From the NCBI GenBank assembly GCA_016709995.1, contig JADJLQ010000003.1, forward strand, positions 124,001 to 188,000: DNA of 64,000 nt, given 5' to 3'. Source of the stretch: Saprospiraceae bacterium (GTDB taxonomy: Bacteria > Bacteroidota > Bacteroidia > Chitinophagales > Saprospiraceae). The position numbers and the translations under genes were made by a program. Below, piece by piece: positions 27,901 through 34,445 of this stretch (position 1 is the stretch's first letter; each line of letters starts with the position of its first letter). The notes under the pieces were generated by a model. That model was not told the origin of the DNA. It did not search any database and saw only the letters and a list, made by a program, of their open reading frames with translations.

Positions 27901-28894
27901 CACTTTTATATGGTCTCCGCAGCATGATTGGACATCGGTCAATGTCTCTCAGAAAACCCGAATAAAACTATCCCCTGATTCCAGGCTGACCAGTTGGCAG
28001 ACGAAAAACGGTCCATTCAATGTTGAACACATGGCGGGATTTGATGTACAAGGTAATTTAATCAGCTTTTGGTGGTCACCTCAACATGATTGGCAAGCCG
28101 TCAATGTCTCCAGAAAGGCTAAAATCCAATGTCACCCGGCATCTGGAATCACCAGTTGGCAATCAAAAAATGGAGTTTTCAATGTCGAGCACCTGGCAGG
28201 AGAGACTAAGGCAGGCGATCTCATCACTTTTATATGGTCCCCACAGCATGATTGGCAGGGTATCAATGTTTCCCAAAAATCGGGTATCAAGCTCACTTCA
28301 TACAGCGCATTGACCAGCTGGCAATCAAAAAATGGAGCATTTAATGTTGAGCACCTGGCAGGCATCAACACAGTAGGAGATTTAATCACTTTTTGGTGGT
28401 CACCTCAGCATGATTGGCAAGGGCTCAGTGTGTCGCAGCGATCAAATCAAAAAGTCAATAGTTATTCCGGTATCGCCTGTTGGCAATCACCCAATGGACC
28501 ATTTAATGTCGAGCATCTGGCGGCTGTATCCAACAGTGGGGAGGTTTTTACCTTCTGGTGGTCTCCCCAACATGATTGGCAAAAAATAAATGTGTCACAA
28601 ATCTCCGGTGAAAAAATAGAACCTACCTCTACTTTAGCCTGGCAGACCAGTTCTTGTGTACGAATAGATCATCTGGCAGGAGTCAACGGAGCTGGTCAAC
28701 TTATTGGATATTGGTGGACTCCGGCCTCAGATTGGAAGGCGGGCAATCTTGGTCTGGCAGCAGCTCAAACCATAACCCAGATAGGTACAATTTGGCAAAC
28801 CACCAACGGTGTCTATAATATTGAACACCTGGCGGGAGTAGACAGTGCTCATAATCTACTGGTGATTTATTCCAGGAATACAGCATTTGATTGA
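24989..28894 (+). CDS. Large secreted double-propeller protein (BNR domain plus seven 54-residue repeats)
   Basis: A 1301-residue exported protein (signal peptide ending TNLIAQ). Residues about 50-900 hold sortilin/BNR-type Asp-box repeats, such as SDDAGENW (76-83), SRDGGQTW, SRDAGVSW, SLDGGATW (twice) and SDDGGTTW, which form a beta-propeller. An insertion near residues 294-375 carries EF-hand or dockerin-like acidic loops (DVNDNNGYDDSD, DADSNNRWNANE), probably calcium sites. Residues about 947-1301 are seven copies of a Trp-rich motif (SWQ..NG.FNVEHLAG....GDLITF.WSPQHDW). No T9SS sorting domain is visible at the C-terminus. It probably acts outside the cell as a glycan-binding or adhesive protein; no catalytic residues are identifiable. 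Confidence 0.85.
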   Translation: MYDRLFSILIIPVWILLAATNLIAQPTTIKDVSPTATTFPIASSVNHSASGKVFNVAGSADGTRLYAGSQAGIWRSDDAGENWYQMTRPQPPTGQNVVPGALPASFINDIVVSPVDPDHVYVLAYETARTISTSGAYQSRDGGQTWSLIQLIGNGLGQIVIAPDDPNLVFIAAGSVIHTSRDAGVSWTTTNMPLAVWHIAIAELLGANRRVYALGRGVVFVSFNGGGTWHRDLSAQIPTMIGGPVDDHGGNSAQIMVVIPGTTNQIMVSSPSWANGPSYWRNNNLLDGDGAICNTHIIYDVNDNNGYDDSDIIIYGLKLSSLPSLIDIPKLKYIDADSNNRWNANERIIFDADDNSLYQSSTDIKYQSSPDIAENTPLKDDPKIKAVNTGKPFGIPCTDGSIWWGIYTFFDTSAVNTQKSSWLPVAGPAVYRMTNSGNAYLNVNKTADGYLLFFSDKNHVHVCKGFPSLSLNWHSFNSRDASATKLAGQTSTENYVHVDPHGLYVSKDFNIKLKAPTGVDPPYNQNRVLDQFISGKAFVANDGGVYRSLDGGATWQLGKGLSVLGPINVGLTALAGKKPGLYMGVGDDDDFYSLDGGATWRDPLSGCGDCDMWYTDIAMPHKVLAFTPRGAGIDVYSDPNGLPDAGSTLQRKQINILKGNTNLVSHYAVKGYRPLILTLQNESVPDDFDFVMIRFNPQKKRVLLRTQRLTNLNNDEDWFDPAFATEVGPLLPFAFYTEPNKSDLFNAIVQTAGGHKDPTYFVTLNEKKDTLWKWKSGRRVWSPIYPNNDSTALKLLRFYVNPYNPNMIYVIDMNGIKRSDDGGTTWMLDTLLDGLVTEGHQYSYDGNVTLIHDMTFSREDPSLRFVIANSGVYMATQHNDWRRLLNATALPNNPFAASFDPISDPCDRSLYVATNGRGLLKIGNIPEVVKKVNISTITGLKIQKNTTGWQTKNGQFNVEHVAGITPGGDLITFIWSPQHDWTSVNVSQKTRIKLSPDSRLTSWQTKNGPFNVEHMAGFDVQGNLISFWWSPQHDWQAVNVSRKAKIQCHPASGITSWQSKNGVFNVEHLAGETKAGDLITFIWSPQHDWQGINVSQKSGIKLTSYSALTSWQSKNGAFNVEHLAGINTVGDLITFWWSPQHDWQGLSVSQRSNQKVNSYSGIACWQSPNGPFNVEHLAAVSNSGEVFTFWWSPQHDWQKINVSQISGEKIEPTSTLAWQTSSCVRIDHLAGVNGAGQLIGYWWTPASDWKAGNLGLAAAQTITQIGTIWQTTNGVYNIEHLAGVDSAHNLLVIYSRNTAFD
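27827..28891 (+). repeat. Seven tandem coding repeats of 162 bases
   Basis: The codon for the first Trp of each unit lies at 27833, 27995, 28157, 28319, 28481, 28640 and 28793. The first five spacings are exactly 162 bases (54 codons), apart from the last two, which shrink to 159 and 153. The seventh unit lacks its last strand, and the segment VNISTITGLKI just before unit 1 supplies a matching strand. This suggests a closed seven-bladed propeller. Confidence 0.88.
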
Positions 28895-29274
28895 ATGCTG
28901 ATACTGACTCTGAACAAACGGATGCTTTTGATTGATGGTTAATCGGCCACATGCAGCCTGGAATGCCGGAAAAATCAGAGGGTTGGGTTCGATACGAGGT
29001 TTTTTTAAGATAATTTTCGGCAGAATCTGTTAAATTTTTTAACAAAAGACGAATATTTTCTTGCATTTTTGGATCATAATTATCATATTATAAATATTTA
29101 ATATTTGTAAATGATTTAAAAGTACATATTTATAGATATTTAGTATTATATTATAAAAAAATATATATAACAACGGCCTAAAAATGTCCTTGAAATCCCT
29201 TCATAATCTCTCGATCATTGTATCATGATTTTAAATGAAAGTTTAGAATCAAGCTAAATCGAAAAAATTTGGCG
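28895..29274. other. AT-rich intergenic stretch with no gene seen
   Basis: No supported gene. A small hairpin, CAGCATT-TGATTG-AATGCTG at 28881-28900, covers the stop codon of the propeller gene. Bases 29085-29170 are almost only A and T. A frame on the minus strand across 28701-29066 is antisense to the repeats and not supported. Confidence 0.55.
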
Positions 29275-29355
29275 ATCCTTTTTAAGTAAAGGATATGTTC
29301 ATGGGATTATAATTTGTCTATAGAGAGTTATACAAAAGTGTATAACTCTCTATTT
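29275..29355 (+). ncRNA. Structured element, copy A: hairpin, conserved 24-base stretch, hairpin
   Basis: The order is hairpin ATCCTTT...AAAGGAT (29275-29296), the shared sequence beginning GGATATGTTCATGGGATTAT (29293-29316), then a 12-base-pair perfect hairpin AGAGAGTTATAC-AAAAGT-GTATAACTCTCT (29324-29353), extendable to 14 pairs, followed by a short T-rich tail. The second copy lies 149 bases on with different stems but the same order. The strand and whether it is transcribed are inferred. Confidence 0.4.
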
Positions 29356-29419
29356 TGAAAAACAAAAGATTCCATCAAAAATTTGAAGTTCTAGGTTCAT
29401 TAAATATATACCAAAACGG

Positions 29420-29512
29420 ATTCTACCCCTGTAGAATTTTTGGATATGTTCATGGGATTATAATTGTCGGATAGTCAGCCCTTGCAAACGTGTAGGAGCT
29501 GACTATTTTTGT
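29420..29512 (+). ncRNA. Structured element, copy B: hairpin, conserved stretch, hairpin plus T-run
   Basis: The order repeats copy A: hairpin ATTCTAC-CCCT-GTAGAAT, the shared stretch GGATATGTTCATGGGATTAT at about 29442-29461 with AATTGTC after it, then hairpin ATAGTCAGC...GCTGACTAT (29471-29506) with CCT/AGG inside, followed by TTTTTG as in an intrinsic terminator. The stem sequences differ from copy A while the linker is nearly identical, as expected if pairing matters. The esterase gene starts 132 bases downstream. Confidence 0.4.
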
Positions 29513-29643
29513 TTTAGGCAATTTTTCTTTGCTTTTGAATAGATCTAGTGGCATCTGGGAGCAAGAATCCAGTGCTTCCAACAGCTTATTGCTGAGACCT
29601 ACCATGATTTCTGATTTTTTACAATCACTATCTTTACGTTCTA

Positions 29644-30723
29644 ATGAATCTGTCTCATCAAAGATTGACCTTTCATCTATCTACTCCTGACCAGGTAGGA
29701 GAGCCGATCTGTGTAGCAGGGAATTTCAATGATTGGAATGAAAATGGATATCAACTCCAGAAGACGGAGTCAGGGGCATATGAAGGCGCTTTTGACTTAG
29801 AATACGATCTGTCCAAGCCGATTGAATATAAGTTTTTGAGGAGCCGCTGGGCCAATGTCGAATTGGATGAATATGGTGGGGGAGTACCGAATAGAATAGT
29901 TGTGGACCCACAAGAGACCATACGCGCATGGGTGCCCAGGTGGCGACACGAAGGCCGAAGCCACCTGGCTGATTTGCTTCCTTTGATACGCTACCATTAT
30001 GATCTTACTTTACCTCGTTCCCGTAAAAAACGTAGAATTTCAGTCTTGCTGCCATATGACTATGATCAACAGCAAAAATCCTACCCGGTGTTGTATATGA
30101 TGGATGGACAAAATCTGTTTGAGGATGGAGCTCCATTCGGATCCTGGGAGATCCATAAGCGCCTGGCAGTTCTGGCTGAAAAAAAAATGCACGAAGTGAT
30201 CATCGTATGTATTGATCATGCAGGTACCAAAAGGGTAGAAGAATACAATTATATCCGGCATTATTTAGGTGAGAAGGGCAGGGGGCATGAATTTGTAGAT
30301 TGGATTGTAGACAAACTCATTCCTTTTATCAACAGTCATTACAGGACAAAGGCAGAACAATTCTATACCGGGATCGGCGGCAGTTCAATGGGAGGCTTGA
30401 TATCCCTGATGGCTGGTACTACTCATCCCAATGTCTTTGGCAAGTTGATGATCTTTAGTCCTTCACTGTGGAAGATCGTCGATATAATGTATGACCGATT
30501 TATGTATTTGCCGTTAGTGAGTTTCAACCAGGATATTTATCTCTATGCAGGTGGTAGAGAAGCCTCTAATATGAAGGGGTTTGTACAAGACTTTTACGAC
30601 CGCCTCACACAAGCTGATCCTGCCAATGACAGAGTACATTATGCTTACAATGAACCTGGCAGACACAGTGAAAACTATTGGGGCAGCGAATTTCCATTTG
30701 CGTTGAAGTATTTATTTTATTGA
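29644..30723 (+). CDS. Esterase (Fes/IroE-like alpha/beta hydrolase) with N-terminal CBM48-like domain
   Basis: A 359-residue cytoplasmic protein (no signal). Residues about 5-95 resemble a CBM48/AMPK glycogen-binding Ig fold (ICVAGNFNDWNENGYQLQ and YEYKFL-type strands). Residues about 115-359 are a Fes/IroE-like esterase of the D family: YPVLYMMDGQNLFED, then the nucleophile elbow G246-S-S248-M-G250, and a late His in EPGRHSENYW. Substrates of this family include siderophore esters and acylated sugars. The start is 88 bases before the M17 peptidase frame would extend, and the two genes are 14 bases apart. Confidence 0.85.
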   Translation: MNLSHQRLTFHLSTPDQVGEPICVAGNFNDWNENGYQLQKTESGAYEGAFDLEYDLSKPIEYKFLRSRWANVELDEYGGGVPNRIVVDPQETIRAWVPRWRHEGRSHLADLLPLIRYHYDLTLPRSRKKRRISVLLPYDYDQQQKSYPVLYMMDGQNLFEDGAPFGSWEIHKRLAVLAEKKMHEVIIVCIDHAGTKRVEEYNYIRHYLGEKGRGHEFVDWIVDKLIPFINSHYRTKAEQFYTGIGGSSMGGLISLMAGTTHPNVFGKLMIFSPSLWKIVDIMYDRFMYLPLVSFNQDIYLYAGGREASNMKGFVQDFYDRLTQADPANDRVHYAYNEPGRHSENYWGSEFPFALKYLFY

Positions 30724-30737
30724 TCTTTACATTTATT

Positions 30738-32213
30738 ATGACTATACCTATTATAGATTTTTCTCAGCTTGGTGTGCAGGATATACTTATCATACCTTGT
30801 GTCAAATCGGAACGAAAAAAAACACTAAAATTTATTGACAAAATATCTAAAAACAGTCCTTCGGATTGGTATTCGGCCATATCAGGTTTATTGGAAGTTC
30901 ATACGCTGGATCATGGTAAACACCTCCTCCATTGGACAGGAAAAACCCGGTGGATTCTTTTAGGAATTGAAGAATCCAAAGATTTTCAAAAAATATCTAC
31001 TGCGATCCGGTCAGTAGTGTATAAAGCACTCAAAGAGGATGAAAAAAATCATGCGGTGTGTCTGCTACCCGCTTTCTTAAAGAATCGGACCAGGGCCGCC
31101 CTAAGTAATGGTTTGAGCATGGCTTTTATGAAGACCGATTATTTTAAGACGGACAAAAAGGAGGTGGAGGGCAGTTTTAACTATTTTCTTGAAGATCAGA
31201 ATGATTCTGCTTCAGAAGAGGTAGCCGAAGGCCTTACGCTGGCGGATACCCAAAAAGAGATCTGTAAGTTGGTCAATCTCCCACCGAATGAAAAAACGCC
31301 TGCATATATTGTTGATTGGGCCAGGCAGCGGTTTGACAGAAAGCATTACTCGATCAAAATTTATGATCGGGAAATGTTGGTAGCAGCGGGACTGGATGCG
31401 TTGTACCAGGTAGGCAAAGGCAGTCAGCATTCACCCTTTCTATTGTTAATAAAATATAAACACAGTAAAGCAAAATCAAAAAATAAACATATTAGCCTGG
31501 TTGGTAAAGGAGTGACTTTCGACACCGGGGGAATCAGCCTCAAAGATCCACTCAATATGTACCTCATGAAAAGTGATATGGGTGGTGCCGCAGCGGTTTT
31601 GGGCGCTATGGATATCCTTGGAGCTCTGAATATGCCTGTTCACGTGACAGCAGTGATCCCACTCGCTGAGAATGCCATAGGTCCGGATGCGTACAGGCCG
31701 GGGGATGTGATTTCATCTTATAGTGGTAAAAGTATAGAAGTGATCGATACGGATGCAGAAGGCAGGTTGATCCTGGCAGATGCTATAGCCTATTCTATCA
31801 AAAACTTTAAACCGGATGTCCTGGTGGATCTGGCGACATTAACCGGATCTATTATTGCAACACTAGGTTATAAAGCTGCAGGTCTTTTTTCAAATGATGA
31901 TGATCTGGCAAAGTCTATCACCCGGGTTGCAGAAGCCTGTGGCGAAAGAGTATGGAGATTACCTGTATGGGATGATTACCAGGAGGAAATGAATTCGGAC
32001 ATAGCAGATATCAAGAACCTGGCTACCAAACCCCTGGCTGGGGCAATCACCGCTGCCAAATTTTTGCAGGCCTTTACGGATGATCATCCTTCCTGGGCGC
32101 ATCTGGATATCGCCGGTGTGGCTATGACTGATAATGAATTTGGCAAACAACGCAATGCGACTGCCTTTGGGGTACTTTTATTGAAAGATTGGATTCACCA
32201 TTATACCAAATAG
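30738..32213 (+). CDS. Leucyl aminopeptidase family protein (M17)
   Basis: A 491-residue M17 cytosolic aminopeptidase. The C-terminal catalytic half has VGKGVTFDTGGISLK, SDMGGAAAVLGAM and the signature DTDAEGRLILADA around residue 337, with the two-metal Asp, Lys and Glu ligands. The enzyme trims N-terminal residues from peptides in the cytoplasm. I chose the ATG at 30738 (MTIPIIDFSQLG); the frame extends upstream to 30678 into the esterase gene, which is unlikely. The following ATP-grasp gene starts eight bases after the stop. Confidence 0.93.
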   Translation: MTIPIIDFSQLGVQDILIIPCVKSERKKTLKFIDKISKNSPSDWYSAISGLLEVHTLDHGKHLLHWTGKTRWILLGIEESKDFQKISTAIRSVVYKALKEDEKNHAVCLLPAFLKNRTRAALSNGLSMAFMKTDYFKTDKKEVEGSFNYFLEDQNDSASEEVAEGLTLADTQKEICKLVNLPPNEKTPAYIVDWARQRFDRKHYSIKIYDREMLVAAGLDALYQVGKGSQHSPFLLLIKYKHSKAKSKNKHISLVGKGVTFDTGGISLKDPLNMYLMKSDMGGAAAVLGAMDILGALNMPVHVTAVIPLAENAIGPDAYRPGDVISSYSGKSIEVIDTDAEGRLILADAIAYSIKNFKPDVLVDLATLTGSIIATLGYKAAGLFSNDDDLAKSITRVAEACGERVWRLPVWDDYQEEMNSDIADIKNLATKPLAGAITAAKFLQAFTDDHPSWAHLDIAGVAMTDNEFGKQRNATAFGVLLLKDWIHHYTK

Positions 32214-32221
32214 GACATCAT

Positions 32222-33439
32222 ATGAATAGACCTCTAACCTTTCTCTGTATAGCTTCATATTATAAAGGAAATCGGTTTATGCAAGGCCTCAAAGCTTGTG
32301 GTGCCCGAGTGATCTTATTGACTTCAAAGCGACATGAGGATAAGGCCTGGCCGCACGAAAGTATCGACAGGATCTATTATATGGATAGCGATGAACGAAA
32401 TCACTGGGTCATGCCGGATGTGATCAAAGGTTTGGCATGGACCATGCGATCCGAACACATCGACAGGATCGTCTCTCTGGATGATTTTGATGTGGAGAAA
32501 GGTGCTTTGCTGCGGGAAGAATTCAGGATAGCGGGTATGGGTCAAACTACTGCCCGTTATTTCAGAGACAAATTGGCAATGAGGCTGAAAGCAAAAGCTG
32601 CTGGAGTACCCGTACCTGCTTTCACGGCAGTTTTTAATGATGAGATGGTCAATGAATTTGTGCAATCGACCCCTACACCATGGATGCTAAAACCTCGGGG
32701 CGAAGCCTCTGCCACAGGAATCAGTAAAATTAGTGATGCTGCTACTTTATGGCAAAAACTTCATGAGCTGGGCGATGAAAGACATAACTATTTGTTAGAG
32801 CAGTTCATTCCGGGACAAGTTTTTCACATGGACAGTATTGTACAAAACGGTATGGTAGCATTTGTCCGATGTAGTCAATACCTTTCTACACCTTTTGAAG
32901 TAGCCCATGGTGGTGGGATCTTCAGATCGGTGACTATGGATCACAATTCTAAAGACAATCTGGCCCTTGAAGCTTTAAATGAAAAGGTGGTCAGTTCGTT
33001 CAATCTGCAGTATAGTGCCACGCATACAGAAGCCCTTAAAAGCAATGAAGATGGCCAATTTTATTTTTTGGAAACTTCTGCAAGGGTGGGAGGCGCTCAT
33101 ATTGCAGAGATGGTAGAATATGCAACTGGAATCAACCTTTGGGAGGAATGGGCTAAGGTTGAATACACCAATGCAAATGGATCTTCCTACATAACGCCTT
33201 CGGCGGCTCGTGATCATACCGGTATCTTAATCTCGCTTGCGCAGCAACAAACACCTGATTATTCAAAATTTTCAGCTCCTGAATTGGTCTGGACCATGCA
33301 TGACCTTGAACATCATATAGGATGTATCGTAAAATCCTTTGATCGCCATCGAATCCTGCAACTGATGGATGAATATGCTACCATAGTACATAATGAGTTT
33401 CACGCTTCTGCACCTGCACCGGATAAACCAATACATTAG
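32222..33439 (+). CDS. ATP-grasp domain enzyme, substrate unknown
   Basis: A 405-residue ATP-grasp protein. The middle holds the ATP lid and base-binding strand (TPWMLKPRGEASATGISKI and NYLLEQFIPGQVFHMDSIV), and the metal-binding end is QFYFLETSARVGGAHIAEMVE. The N-terminal Rossmann-like part (TFLCIASYYKGNRFMQGL) is like that of carboxylate-amine ligases. It should join a carboxylate to an amine using ATP in the cytoplasm. It lies eight bases after the M17 aminopeptidase gene, so a role in peptide-like metabolite formation or turnover is suggested by context. I chose the ATG at 32222, just after the previous stop. Confidence 0.85.
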   Translation: MNRPLTFLCIASYYKGNRFMQGLKACGARVILLTSKRHEDKAWPHESIDRIYYMDSDERNHWVMPDVIKGLAWTMRSEHIDRIVSLDDFDVEKGALLREEFRIAGMGQTTARYFRDKLAMRLKAKAAGVPVPAFTAVFNDEMVNEFVQSTPTPWMLKPRGEASATGISKISDAATLWQKLHELGDERHNYLLEQFIPGQVFHMDSIVQNGMVAFVRCSQYLSTPFEVAHGGGIFRSVTMDHNSKDNLALEALNEKVVSSFNLQYSATHTEALKSNEDGQFYFLETSARVGGAHIAEMVEYATGINLWEEWAKVEYTNANGSSYITPSAARDHTGILISLAQQQTPDYSKFSAPELVWTMHDLEHHIGCIVKSFDRHRILQLMDEYATIVHNEFHASAPAPDKPIH

Positions 33440-33486
33440 GCAATTTTAGTATTTTATATCGGCTCCGATGCTAGCACCATAAATTG

Positions 33487-33494
33487 TAGCTTTG
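33487..33494 (+). promoter_or_regulatory. -7 promoter box before the DUF6941 gene
   Basis: TAGCTTTG matches TAnnTTTG and ends five bases before the ATG at 33499, giving a nearly leaderless mRNA. This resembles the arrangement at 7683-7690. Confidence 0.4.
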
Positions 33495-33498
33495 TAAG

Positions 33499-33900
33499 AT
33501 GGAAATAGAAATCTTTACGCTCTGCGATTATGCTCAGGATATGAAAGGTAAGTTTGTCATCGTAGGCACATTCGATACTATTTTTCCAAAACAATATCCG
33601 TGCAACCATCCATCGTGTTGTATAGCATTGAGGCTCAGATTTTCTGAAGATGAGCAGGGAGAGCATAAACTCAAGCTCAGGCTCATCGATCAAAAAGGCA
33701 TAGAAATCGTCAAACCAGTCGAAGGGAAAATCCAGGTAAAGACACCAATCAAAGGACATCACTCTACGGTCAATTTTTCATTGCAGTTTAACCAATTGAA
33801 GTTCGAGACCCCGGGTAAGTATGCTTTTGAACTCTATATTGACGATGATTGGAGGTCTGGCCTTCCGTTATTGTTGACGGAAAACATGCCAGCTATATAA
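33499..33900 (+). CDS. DUF6941-family protein
   Basis: A 133-residue protein with no signal. It begins MEIEIFTLCDYAQDMKGK and continues FVIVGTFDTIFPKQYP, HPSCCIALRLRF and a beta-rich second half, as in the DUF6941 family, a single beta-sandwich domain of unknown function. The family usually occurs as a stand-alone small gene in diverse bacteria. Neighbours give no role. Confidence 0.72.
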   Translation: MEIEIFTLCDYAQDMKGKFVIVGTFDTIFPKQYPCNHPSCCIALRLRFSEDEQGEHKLKLRLIDQKGIEIVKPVEGKIQVKTPIKGHHSTVNFSLQFNQLKFETPGKYAFELYIDDDWRSGLPLLLTENMPAI

Positions 33901-33906
33901 TGTACG

Positions 33907-33975
33907 AGGTATTGATTAAAATACCTTTACTATTATTTTAAGACTTATCAGACATCCGCAGTTCTGAAAACTGCG
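33907..33975 (+). terminator. Pair of hairpins after the DUF6941 gene, possible terminator
   Basis: AGGTATT-GATTAA-AATACCT (33907-33926) and CGCAGTT-CTGAA-AACTGCG (33957-33975) are both perfect 7-base-pair stems, the second followed by TTTAT. Neither has a long T-run, so termination is moderate or uncertain. Confidence 0.4.
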
Positions 33976-33989
33976 TTTATACGACATAG

Positions 33990-34403
33990 ATGAGATATGC
34001 TCAATTTTTTCGGGTAGGGTTTTGGATATATTGTATCGCCATGGTGACATCCTGCAGTAATAAACTTTCGATGGACCAGGAGATTTATATCAGATACTAT
34101 CTGGATCAAGCAAAAAAAGCATCTATGGTCAATCTCTCAGACGACTATAGGCTAAAGTCTTTTGAATTGATGGAAGATCGTGATCAGTATAAAATTCAAT
34201 TTAAGCTGGAATATCCTGGTCAAAGTATAAAAGCTATGGCAGCCCAATTTAAAAAAATCAGGAGAGCATCCAATGGACCTGGTTGGGGTAAAAACCCTAT
34301 TGGATGGGAATTTTACAAAGAAAATACCCTCGATGAACAGTATCGTTTCATTATCGATACTTTGTCAAATAGTCTTGATTTTAGTTATGTGCTATCGTAT
34401 TGA
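33990..34403 (+). CDS. Small lipoprotein of unknown function
   Basis: A 137-residue lipoprotein with lipobox MVTSC (Cys22). The mature part has a helix (EIYIRYYLDQAKKASM) followed by a beta-rich segment that ends GWEFYKENTLDEQYRFII. No domain is recognised. It lies 43 bases before the GH31 gene; they may share a transcript, but I cannot link it to sugar use. Confidence 0.65.
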   Translation: MRYAQFFRVGFWIYCIAMVTSCSNKLSMDQEIYIRYYLDQAKKASMVNLSDDYRLKSFELMEDRDQYKIQFKLEYPGQSIKAMAAQFKKIRRASNGPGWGKNPIGWEFYKENTLDEQYRFIIDTLSNSLDFSYVLSY

Positions 34404-34445
34404 TTAGTTTTTCTTCATTTTTGCATTCATAAAATAACAAACAGA

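Noticed and set aside
27827..28891. Regular repeats that could be taken for a CRISPR array
   Set aside because: The 162-base period is a whole number of codons, the frame is open throughout, and there are no short identical repeats with unique spacers.
28701..29066. 121-codon frame on the minus strand
   Set aside because: It runs antisense through the coding repeats of the propeller gene and its composition follows that gene's third positions.
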